In this document: positions 40,201 through 48,000 of the stretch, one piece after another
Layout: each line of letters starts with the position of its first letter
How positions within the stretch are numbered: the first letter of the stretch is position 1
DNA from: Streptomyces capillispiralis
GTDB taxonomy: Bacteria > Actinomycetota > Actinomycetes > Streptomycetales > Streptomycetaceae
Reading direction: 5' to 3'
DNA length: 64,000 nucleotides
Assembly: GCF_007829875.1 (NCBI RefSeq)
Contig: NZ_VIWV01000001.1
Location: 7,948,001 to 8,012,000, forward strand
Translations under genes and position numbers: made by a program
The notes under the pieces: model-generated
What the model was told of the DNA's origin: nothing
Database searches by the model: none
What the model saw: only the letters and a program-made list of their open reading frames with translations

Positions 40201-41962
40201 CGACGCCGTACTCGCCGAGCCGTACGCGGACCGCGCCGGGGACGGCATCGGTGCCGGGGACACCCCGGACGTCGTCGCGTCGACGCACCGCGCCGCCCTG
40301 GAGACCCTCGACCTGGTCCAGCGGTGGCTCGCCGACGAACGGCTCACCGACACCCGGCTGGTGCTGCTCACCCGGGGCGGCACCGCCGCCGCCCCCGGAG
40401 AACCCGCCGACCCCGCCGCCGCGGCGGTCTGGGGCCTGGTGCGCTCCGCCCAGGCGGAGGCACCCGGGCGGATCGTCCTCGTCGACACCGCCGCGGACGG
40501 CACACCGTCCGGCGCGCTCCTGGACGCGGTACTCGCCTCCGGTGAGCCGCAGGCCGCGCTGCGCGACGGCACGGTCCTGCTGCCCCGGCTGCACCGCGTC
40601 GAGCCGCACACCCCGGCCGACGCCCCCGCCATCGGCGCCCGGGGCACCGTCCTCGTCACCGGGGCGGGCGGCGCCCTGGCCGCCCAGGTCACCCGGCACC
40701 TGGTGACCGGACACGGGGCGCGCCGGCTGCTCCTGCTCGACCGGCGTGACGAGACATCCTGGTACGACCCGCAACTCGCGCAGGAACTCCGGGAGTCGGG
40801 CGCCGAGGTCACCGTGACCCAGTGCGACACGGCCGACCGGGACGCCCTCGCGGCCGTCCTCGCCGGCATCCCCGAGGAACACCCGCCGACGGCGGTCGTG
40901 CACCTCGCCGGGATCGTGCGCAACGCCCTGCTGCCCACCATGACCCCGGACGGGCTGACGGACGTGCTGCGGGCCGGCGCGGACACCGCCTGGCACCTGC
41001 ACGAGCTGACCCGCGACCGGGACCTGACCGCGTTCGTGCTCTTCTCGTCCCACACCGGGGTCCTCGGCGGGCCAGGCCAGGCCAACTACGCGGCGGCCGG
41101 CGCCTTCCTCGACGGCCTCGCCCAGCACCGGGCGGCCCACGACCTGCCCGCCACCTCCGTGGCGTGGGGCCTGTGGGACCTCGACGGCGACATCAACGCG
41201 GACCTCGACGCCAAGGACCGCAACCGGTACCTGCGCGAGGGCCTGCGCCAGGTGACACCGCAGGAGGGCACGAGGCTCCTGGACGCCGCCCTGCGCACGG
41301 GCGCCCCCGCGCTGGTGGCGCTGCCCGTGGAGCCCGCCGTCATGCGGGCCAACGGCATGGTGCCCGCCGTCCTGACCACCCTCGCCGGAGTGGTCAACCG
41401 GCGCGGCGCCACGGCCGCCGGCGCCGCCGACGGCGGGATGGCCGCCCGGCTCGCCGGACTCGACGCCGAGGAACGCCGGGAGGCCGTCCTCACCCTCGTA
41501 CGGGCCGAGGTGGCCGCCGTGCTCGGACACGCCGACCCCGGCGCCGTCGACGCCGAACGCGCCTTCCAGGAGATGGGCTTCGACTCCATGACCGCCGTCG
41601 AACTGCGCAACCGGCTCGGCGAACGGGTGGGTGTGCGGCTGCCGGCCACGCTGGCCTTCGACCACCCCTCGCCCGCCGCGCTCACCGCCCACCTCCTTCA
41701 CCTCCTCGCCCCCGAGGGCGCGGACGGCCGGCCCCCGGCCCTCACCGCCCTGGACACCCTGGAGGCCGCGCTCGCCGACGGCCCGGCGGACGACCCGGGC
41801 CGTGAGGAACTCGTCGTACGCCTCCAGACGCTCGTGTCCCGCCTCACCGGCGGCACGGACCCGCAGGAGGACCTGACGAGCCGGATCGAGGCCGCCTCGG
41901 CCGAGGAGATCTTCGCGATGATCGACACCGAGCTCGACGGCATCGGCGACCCCACCCACTGA
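31280..41962 (+). CDS. Type I modular PKS 2: modules 3 and 4
   Basis: 3560 residues. The N-terminal coiled-coil docking segment starts TDEGKLRDYLKRA. Module 3: KS (Cys206), malonyl AT (Ser655, HAFH), DH (His966, Asp1132), KR (Tyr1559, LDD), ACP (Ser1727): alkene-forming. Module 4: KS (Cys1961), malonyl AT (Ser2407), then two damaged reductive domains. The DH keeps His2714 but has Glu2840 where Asp is expected, lacks the paired His, and has lost the YGPAF segment. The KR has TGAGGALAA in the cofactor loop, Ala in place of the catalytic Lys (RAGADTAW), Gly after the Tyr3270 motif where Asn is expected, and no LDD. ACP Ser is 3436. Module 4 should therefore leave a ketone. The C-terminal docking tail ends AEEIFAMIDTEL. 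GTG start with CAGGAG upstream. Confidence 0.97.
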   Translation: MTDEGKLRDYLKRAIADARDARKRLSEVEGRQHEPIAIVGMACRYPGGVSSPEDLWRLVAGGVDAVSEFPSNRGWDLEGLFDPDPERAGTSYTRHGGFLHDADRFDPEFFGMSPREATAADPQQRLLLETAWETFENAGIVPAALHGSRTGVFTGVMYGDYGSRVGELPEGLEGYLASGSAGSVASGRIAYTYGLEGPAVTVDTACSSSLVALHLAANALRNGECDLALAGGVTVMPTAMPFIEFSRLQGLAADGRCKAFAAGADGTGWSEGVGLLLVERLSDARRLGHQVLAVVRGSAVNQDGASNGLTAPNGPSQERVIRAALAGAGLTGADVDVVEAHGTGTRLGDPIEAQALLNTYGQDHTDEQPLYLGSLKSNIGHAQAAAGVGGVIKMVQAIRHGVLPKSLYADEPTPVVDWTDGAVELLAEAREWPAVDRPRRAGVSSFGFSGTNAHVIIEAAPDEAAQDDDGADDAVRPPAVLPWALSGRTPEALRDQAARLLAHVEGDASVDPLDLAYSLAATRAVFDHRAVVVGAEGEALVEGLRALVSGDASGRVVSGSRVPGRTAVLFTGQGAQRIGMGQELHAAFPVFAAAFDEVAGALEQHLGRAPGEIIRSGEGLDDTANTQAALFAVEVALYRWLESQGVTPDYLMGHSVGELVAAHVAGVLDLSDAAALVAARGRLMQSAMPGGAMLAVQAGEEEVRALLAGHEGLVDVAAVNGPRSVVVSGDAGTVDGLAVAWKEQGLRVKRLTVSHAFHSFHMDGVLEEFVEVARGLTFRAPRIPVVSNVTGVLATEEELTSPEYWARHIRQAVRFHDGVRHLIEAGVTTFLEAGPDGVLAAMAQETLEAEGRDDAQALTLLRRGRPEAETAVAALAALRIRTETGHSGWEAYFEGTGARRVPLPTYAFQRDRYWLDVPARHGDATELGLRATGHPLLGASVTLARGGEALFTGRLSLRTHPWLADHGVSGTVVLPGTALLELAAHAGEQAGAGQVAELTLATPLTLPADGGVHLQVAVGERDDSGARPIEVYSRPDTDDEPDWVLNAQGTLVPADPGTPAADLVVWPPADAREVGLDDVYERLVDQGYAYGPAFRGLSRVWRGEDEIFAEVTLPDGARDDAGRFLLHPALLDAALHALLPGVADDDVEARLPFSWAGVRVHATGAAALRVRFGLTADAPDTVSLLVTDDTGVPVATVDSLALRPLSKDAVRTAARAGRDGLFSVAWSEVPAPERAADTSGWAVLGAPSPASATSYPHLDAVAAAGADTVVWPLAADGDDGAVGGEGIAGLARVELARVLERVQAFLADERLTDTRLVVVTRGALAALPDEQVTDLVHAGVWGLLRTVQTENPGRVVLVDTDAEGYEQLPLALAADEAQLAVRDGRLLVPRLARARAASSEEQPAAPRWDEGTVLVTGATGTLGRVLARHLVTEHGARRLLLLSRRGGDAPGADELRTELEQSGAQVSFAACDAADRRQLADALAGVPDEFPVTAVVHTAGILDDTVLSGLTAERLDAVVRPKIDAAWNLHELTRHLPLTAFVVYSSLAGLIGNAGQANYAAGNAFLDALAQHRRALGLPATSLAWGLWSQASTISGRLTDTDLRRIARLGLRALPSDEAMGLFDDAFATGQPVLAVTYLDTAELRRQGDEVLPILRDLAPAGPRAKAAGPTDAEGSTLVRRLAALDAHARHAALLELVCGRVAGVLGHANAAAIDADRPFQELGFDSLTAVELRNQLGRTTGLRLPTTLVFDHPTPTALARQLARELFGDDRPEQAAAPVPAAAGDTAEPIAIVGMACRYPGGVSSPEDLWRLVAGGVDAVSEFPSNRGWDLEGLFDPDPERAGTSYTRHGGFLHDADRFDPEFFGMSPREATAADPQQRLLLETAWETFENAGIVPAALHGSRTGVFTGVMYSDYGTRTHRLPEGLEGYLASGSAGSVASGRIAYALGLEGPAVTVDTACSSSLVALHLAAGALRSGECDLALAGGVTVMSQPTTFVEFSRQRGLSPDGRCKAFAAGADGTGWSEGVGLLLVERLSDARRLGHQVLAVVRGSAVNQDGASNGLTAPNGPSQERVIRAALAGAGLTGADVDVVEAHGTGTRLGDPIEAQALLNTYGQDHTDERPLYLGSLKSNIGHTQAAAGVGGVIKMIQAMRHGVLPRTLHVDEPSGHVDWDAGAVELLTEAREWPTAGRPRRAGVSSFGISGTNAHVIIEAVEPDEPETPQEPARSLPAVPWALSGRTPAALRDQAAKLLAHVEGDALADPLDLAYSLAATRAVFDHRAVVVGAEGEALVEGLRALVSGDASGRVVSGSRTPGRTAVLFTGQGAQRIGMGQELHAAFPVFAAAFDEVAGALEKHLGRAPADIIRSGEGLDDTANTQAALFAVEVALFRLLESWGIVPDYLAGHSVGELAAAHVAGVLDLSDAAALVAARGRLMQSAVAGGAMLAVQAGEEEVRGLLAGHEDLVDVAAVNGPRSVVVSGDAGTVDGFAVAWKEQGLRVKRLTVSHAFHSFHMDGVLEEFVEVARGLTFRAPRIPVVSNVTGVLATEEELTSPEYWARHIRQAVRFHDGVRHLIEAGVTTFLEAGPDGVLAAMAQETLEAEGRDDAQALTLLRRDHPEAETLVKALGTLHSRGVRIDWEAFFEGTGARRVPLPTYAFQHERYWLQPTAPEDGTAGPDATGHPLLGTAVPVAGTGQTVFTSRLSRRTHGWLDDHTVLGTPVLPASALVEAAVRAADEVGAGHLESLTVHRPLVLTDHGTARLQTVVGAPDDSGRRPFTVHVMADGAQPDRAAHAEGVLGSATDPAPATVPDGLSDAGEAHLDEGLLPDAAAHGLHPALLERAVRGIAGEAPAGSVRVPAAWQGVRLHATGASAVRVRVAPADGDAVRVQLTDAAGQPVLTVDRLAFEDLPEDRFAPADGAHQPLLHLRWTPLTATAPGAPPRWAVLGAPGTDLDAERYATLADLGDAVAAGTAVDAVLAEPYADRAGDGIGAGDTPDVVASTHRAALETLDLVQRWLADERLTDTRLVLLTRGGTAAAPGEPADPAAAAVWGLVRSAQAEAPGRIVLVDTAADGTPSGALLDAVLASGEPQAALRDGTVLLPRLHRVEPHTPADAPAIGARGTVLVTGAGGALAAQVTRHLVTGHGARRLLLLDRRDETSWYDPQLAQELRESGAEVTVTQCDTADRDALAAVLAGIPEEHPPTAVVHLAGIVRNALLPTMTPDGLTDVLRAGADTAWHLHELTRDRDLTAFVLFSSHTGVLGGPGQANYAAAGAFLDGLAQHRAAHDLPATSVAWGLWDLDGDINADLDAKDRNRYLREGLRQVTPQEGTRLLDAALRTGAPALVALPVEPAVMRANGMVPAVLTTLAGVVNRRGATAAGAADGGMAARLAGLDAEERREAVLTLVRAEVAAVLGHADPGAVDAERAFQEMGFDSMTAVELRNRLGERVGVRLPATLAFDHPSPAALTAHLLHLLAPEGADGRPPALTALDTLEAALADGPADDPGREELVVRLQTLVSRLTGGTDPQEDLTSRIEAASAEEIFAMIDTELDGIGDPTH
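31377..31695 (+). repeat. Identical KS block, copy in module 3
   Basis: The second copy of the ~317-bp KS N-terminal block. Identity with the module 4 copy continues past the end into the next ~25 bp, beyond where module 2 diverges. Confidence 0.85.
36644..36960 (+). repeat. Identical KS block, copy in module 4
   Basis: The third copy of the ~317-bp KS N-terminal block. It sits abruptly next to divergent inter-module linker sequence. Confidence 0.85.
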
Positions 41963-41967
41963 GAAGC

Positions 41968-42006
41968 GGGCCGGCCCGGGCGGACACGCACCGCCCGGGC
42001 CGGCCC
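41968..42006 (+). terminator. Strong hairpin between PKS2 and PKS3
   Basis: A perfect 16-bp GC stem (GGGCCGGCCCGGGCGG at 41968-41983, complement 41991-42006) with a 7-nt loop begins 6 bp after the PKS2 stop. There is no U tract. It may terminate partially, attenuate, or stabilise the upstream message. Confidence 0.55.
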
Positions 42007-42065
42007 CGAACCCGCAGCGCGCTTCCCCCCATCCGCCGGACGATCCAAGGAGATCCGAGGTTCGC

Positions 42066-45000
42066 ATGTCCAACGAAGAGAAGCTGCTCGCCTACCTCAA
42101 GAAGGTGACCGGCGACCTCCAGAAGGCGCGCCGGCGCGTGACCGAGCTCGAGTCCGGCAGGGACGAGCCCATCGCGATCGTCGGCATGGCCTGCCGCTAC
42201 CCGGGCGTCTCCTCCCCGGACGAGCTGTGGCAGCTCGTCATGGACGAGCGGGACACCATCACCGACTTCCCCGCCGACCGCGGCTGGGACCTCGACAACC
42301 TCTACGACCCCGACCCCGCCAAGCCCGGCCGGACCTACGTCAGGCAGGCGGGCTTCGTCGACGACGCCACCCGCTTCGACGCCGCCTTCTTCGGCATCTC
42401 CCCCCGCGAGGCCCTGGCGATGGACCCGCAGCAGCGGCTCCTGCTGGAGACCGCCTGGGAGGCCCTGGAGGACGCCGGCATCGACCCGGCCGGCCTGAAG
42501 GGCTCCAAGACCGGCGTCTTCACCGGCCTCGTCGAACAGAGCTACCTCGGCCTCGACACCCCCGGCGAGTTCGACGGCTACCTGATGACCAGCAAGCTCA
42601 GCAGCATGGGATCGGGACGCATCGCGTACACCCTCGGTCTCGAAGGGCCCGCGGTCTCCATCGACACCGCCTGCTCGTCCTCGCTCGTCGCCCTGCACCT
42701 GGCCGTCCAGTCGCTGCGCTCGGGGGAGTCCACCCTGGCCCTCGCCGGAGCCTCCTACGTGGCCGCGACCCCCGGCGGGCACATCGACTTCTCCCAGCAG
42801 CGCGGACTGGCCCAGGACGGCCGGTGCAAGCCGTTCGCCGCCTCCGCGGACGGCATCGGCTGGTCCGAGGGGGTCGGCCTGCTCGTCGTCGAGCGGCTGT
42901 CCGACGCCCGGCGCAACGGCCACGACGTCCTCGCCGTGGTACGGGGCATCGCCGTCAACCAGGACGGTGCGAGCAACGGCCTCACCGCGCCCAACGGCCC
43001 CTCCCAGGAGCGGGTCATCCGCCAGGCCCTGCGCAACGCCCGGCTGACCGCCACCGAGGTCGACGCCGTCGAGGCGCACGGCACCGGCACCACGCTCGGC
43101 GACCCCATCGAGGCCCAGGCGCTGCTCACCACCTACGGGCAGGAACACACCGACGAACAGCCCCTGTACCTGGGATCGTTGAAGTCCAACATCGGACACG
43201 CCCAGGCCGCCGCCGGCGTCGGCGGCATCATCAAGACCGTCCAGGCCCTGCGGCACGGCGTCCTGCCGAGGTCGCTCCACGCCGAGAACCCCACCCCGGT
43301 CGTCGACTGGTCGGCCGGCGCCGTACACCTGCTCACCGAGGCACGGCCCTGGCCCGAGACCGGACGCCCGCGCCGCGCCGGTGTCTCCGCCTTCGGCGCC
43401 AGCGGCACCAACGCCCACGTCATCCTGGAGCAGGCGCCGCCCCCCGAGCCCGCCGAACCGGCCGGCGAGGACACCGACGCCACGCCCGCCACCCCCACCC
43501 CGGCCGTCCCCTGGATCCTGTCGGCGAAGTCCCCCGAGGCGCTGCGCGCCCAGGCCGGACGGCTCCTCGCGCACACCGAACGGCACCCCGGGACCGGCGC
43601 ACTGGACATCGCGTACTCCCTGGCCACCACCCGCTCGGTGTTCTCCCACCGGGCCGCCGTCATCGGGGCGGACCCCGACGAACTGCGCGAGGGACTGCGC
43701 GCGCTGCGCGACGGCGAGGCATCACCGCACGTCGTGCAGAACACCGCCGCCGACGGCGGCAGGACCGTCTTCGTCTTCCCCGGGCAGGGCGGCCAGTGGG
43801 ACGGCATGGCCGTCGAACTCCTCGACTCCTCCGAGGTGTTCGCCGCGACGATCCGCGCCTGCGAGCAGGCCCTCGCCCCGTACGTCGACTGGTCGCTGGA
43901 GGACGTCCTGCGCCAGGCCGACGGCGCGCCCTCCCTCGACCGCGTCGACGTCCTGCAGCCCGCCTCCTTCGCCGTGGCCGTCTCCCTGGCCGCGCTGTGG
44001 CGCTCCTACGGTGTGGAGCCGGACACCGTCGTCGGCTCCTCGCAGGGCGAGGTCGCCGCCGCCTACGTCGCCGGGGCGCTCACCCTGGAGGACGCGGCCC
44101 GCGTGGCCGCCCTGCGCAGCCAGGTGGCGCACGTGCTGCACGGCCGCGGCACCATCGCCTCCGTGGCCCTCTCCCGCGACCAGCTCGCCGCCCGCCTCGC
44201 AGCGGAGGGCTGGGGCGAGCGCCTGTCCATAGCCGTCGTCAACGGGCCCCGCTCGACCGTGGTGTCCGGCGACGGCGAAGCCCTCGAGGCGTTCGTCGCC
44301 CGGTGCAAGGAGGACGGCATCCGGGCCAAGAGCTTCTCCGCCGCCTTCGCCTCCCACTCGGCCCAGGTGGAGGAGATCCGCGACCGCCTCCTCGAAGCCC
44401 TGGCGCCCATCCGCCCCCGCAAGGGCACCGTGCAGTTCTACTCCACGGTGACCGCCGGCCCGCTCGACACCGCCACCCTGGACGCCGAGTACTGGTACCA
44501 GAACCTGCGCCGGCCGGTGGAGTTCGAGGCCACCGCCCGCGCCCTCGTCGACAGCGGCCACAACTCCTTCGTCGAGGTCGGCCCGCACCCGGTGCTCGGC
44601 CCGGTCCTGGAGGAGAGCCACGAGCGGGCCGTCGTGGTCGGCACGCTCCGCCGCGACGACGGCGGCCTGGACCGCTTCCTGACCTCCCTCGGCACGCTCC
44701 ACACCCGCGGCGGCCACGTCGACTGGCAGAAGGTCTTCACCGGCCACCAGGTCCGCACGGTCCGGCTGCCCACGTACGCCTTCCAGCGCGAGCGCTACTG
44801 GTACGCCGCGACCGGCGTCGACGTTACCCGGCTCGGCCTCGCCCCCGCGGAGCACCCGCTGCTCGGCGCGGCCGTCACCGTCGCCGGAGCCGGGCAGACC
44901 CTGTTCACCAGCCGCCTGGCCGCCCACACCCACTCCTGGCTCACCGACAGCCGCGTCCACGGGGCCGCCGTGCTGCCCCCGTCGGCCCTCGCCGAACTGG

Positions 45001-48000
45001 CGGTGCGCGCCGGCGACGAGGTCGGCCTGACCGCCGTCGATGAACTGACCGTCCACGAGCCCCTGGTCCTCGCCACCGGCGACGGCACCCAGATCCAGGT
45101 CGTCGTGGACGCCGCCGACCCCGGCGACACCACGGCCGCGCGCCCCTTCGCCGTGCACGCCCGCCCGGACAGCGGGGACGTGCCCTGGACCCGGGTCGCC
45201 ACCGGCCGGCTCAGCCTGCGCGCCCCGGCCGCCACCGCCGACCTCTCCCAGTGGCCGCCCGCCGGCGCCACGCCCGTCGACCCGGCGGACGTCCGGGACC
45301 GCCTCACGGCGGACGGCATCGCCACCGGCCCCGCCTTCCAGGGCCTGACCGGCCTGTGGCGCGACGGCGACACCCTCCTCGCCGAGGTCCGCATCCCCGA
45401 CCAACTGCGCGCCCAGGCGGCGGAGTTCGCCCTGCACCCGGCGCTCCTCGAGGCGGCCCTGCACACGCTGCCGCTCGCCCTCGGCACCCCCGCGGGCACC
45501 GGCGCCCGGCTCGCCACGCACTGGAGCGGCTACCAGCTCTACGCGGGCGGCGCGACCTCGCTGCGCGTCCGGTTCACCCCGGACGGCGACACCGTGCGCG
45601 CCGACCTCGCCGACCAGACGGGACGGCCGATCGCCACGATCGACTCGCTGACCGCGAGCACCGTCAGCGCCGCCGCCGTCGGCGCCGGGGACGCCCGCAG
45701 CCACGACTCGCTGCTCCGCGTGGAGTGGCGGCCCCTCGGCCTCACCACGCCCGAGCGCCCCGCCGCCCTGGCCCAGCTGGGCACCGACCTGTTCGACGCC
45801 GTCCAGCTCGCCGACGTGGCCGCGGCGGCCAAGGCCGTGGACGCGGGCGCCGTCCTCGACGCCGTCCTGACCTGGCACACCCCGGCCCGCGACGGCCAGG
45901 GCATCGCCTCCGTCTACGCGGCCGCCCACCACGCCCTCGGCATCGTCCAGGAGTGGCTGGACGACAACCGCCTGGAGGACGTCCCGCTCGTCTGCGTCAC
46001 GCGCGGCGCCGTGGCGGTCGGCACCGAGGACGTCACGGACCTCGGCGCGGCCGCCGTCTGGGGCCTGCTGCGGACCGCCCAGTCGGAGTCGCCGGGCCGG
46101 TTCGTGCTCGTCGACCTCGACGACGACCCGGCCTCCCTCGCCGCCCTGCCCGCCCTGGTGCGCTCCGGACAGGCCCAGGCCGCCCTCCGGGAGGGCCGGG
46201 CCCTCGTCCCCCGCGTCGCACGGGTCGGCGCCCCGGCGCCCGGCACCACCCCCGGCGGCACCTGGAACCCCGACGGCACCGTCCTCGTCACCGGCGGCAC
46301 CGGAACCCTGGGCGCCCTGTTCGCCCACCACCTGGTCACCGCCCACGGAGTGCGCCACCTGCTGCTCACCAGCCGCAGCGGCCCCGCCGCACCCGGCGCC
46401 GGCGAACTGCGGGACTCCCTCACCGCCCTGGGCGCCGAGGTGACCATCGCCGCCTGCGACACCGCCGACCGCGCCGCCCTGGAGGCACTGCTCGCCGGCC
46501 TGCCCGCCGACCGGCCGCTGACCGGCGTGATCCACGCCGCCGGTGTGCTCGACGACGGTCTCATCACCGCGCAGACCCCGGAGCGGCTCGACGCGGTCCT
46601 GCGGCCCAAGGTCGACGCCGCCTGGCACCTGCACGAACTCACCCGCGACCTGGACCTGTCCGCGTTCGTCCTCTTCTCGTCGCTCGCCGGCGTCATCGGC
46701 GGCGCCGGCCAGTCCACCTACGCCGCCGCCAACTCCTTCCTGGACGCCCTGGCCCAGCACCGCGGCGCGCACGGCCTGCCCGCCACCTCCGTCGCCTGGG
46801 GCCTGTGGGAACAGCTCAGCGCGATGGCCGCCAACCTCGACGCCGCCGACGTCGAACGCATCGTCCGGGCCGGCTTCCGGCTCGTCGCCTCCGACGCGGG
46901 ACCCGGCATCCTCGACACGGCCATGGCCCTGGGCGACCCCGCCCTGGTCGGCGTGCCCGTCGACGTGGAGGCGCTGCGCGAGCAGCGGACCTCGGTACCG
47001 CTGGTCTTCCAGTCCCTGGCGCGCACCCCGGTGCGCCGCACGGTCACCGAGTCGGCGCTGGGCACCGACAGCCTGGCCGCCCTGCTGGAGGGCAAGGAGG
47101 AGACCGAACAGCTCGGCATCGTCCTCGACCTGGTCCGTGCCGAGGTCGCCGCCGTCCTCGGCCACTTCGACCCCTCCGGCATCCGGCCCGACCAGCCCTT
47201 CCCCGAACTCGGCTTCGACTCCCTGACCTCCGTCGAACTGCGCAACCGGCTCGGTGCGGCGGCCGGCACCCGGCTCCCCGCCAGCCTCGTCTTCGACCAC
47301 CCCTCGCCCGCCGCCCTCGCCGCCTACCTGCACGCCGAGTTCGCCGGCGGGGAGCAGGGCGGGGCCGAGCCGCGCGTGGACTTCGCCGCCGAGATCCGGC
47401 TCGCCGACGACATCCGCCCGGCCGACGAGGTCCACCCGGTGGCGGAGGACCCCGAGGACGCGCTGCTCACCGGCGTCACGGGCTTCCTCGGCGCGTTCGT
47501 GCTGCGCGACCTGATGCGCACCACACGGGCCCGCGTCCACGTCCTGGTGCGCGCCGCCGACCGGGACCAGGCCCTGGAGCGGGTGCGGGCCAACCTGGAG
47601 TGGTACCGCCTCTGGGACGACATCGACCCCGCACGCCTGCGGATCGTCGTCGGTGACCTCGCCGAGCCCCGGCTCGGTCTGACCGAGGAGGAGTTCGACG
47701 ACCTCGCCCACACCGTCGACGTGGTCTACCACCCCGGCGCCTCGGTCAACTGGATCCACCCCTACGCGACGGTCAGGGCCGCCAACGTCGGCGGCACCGA
47801 GGAACTCCTGAGGCTCGCCGCCCGGCACCGCACCGTCCCGCTGCACTACGTGTCGACCACCGGTGTCTTCGCGGGCCCGGTGACCCGGGGCGTGCCGCTG
47901 GAGGTGACCGACCCGGCCGGGCCCGGCGAGGTGCTGCCCAACGGCTACACCCAGAGCAAGTGGGTCACCGAGCAGATCATCGGCATCGCCCGCGAACGCG

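Noticed and set aside
35021..42073. A very long open frame antisense to PKS2/PKS3 and many similar antisense frames
   Set aside because: These are mirror frames caused by extreme third-position GC. They lack ribosome sites and family motifs, while the sense frames have complete PKS domains.
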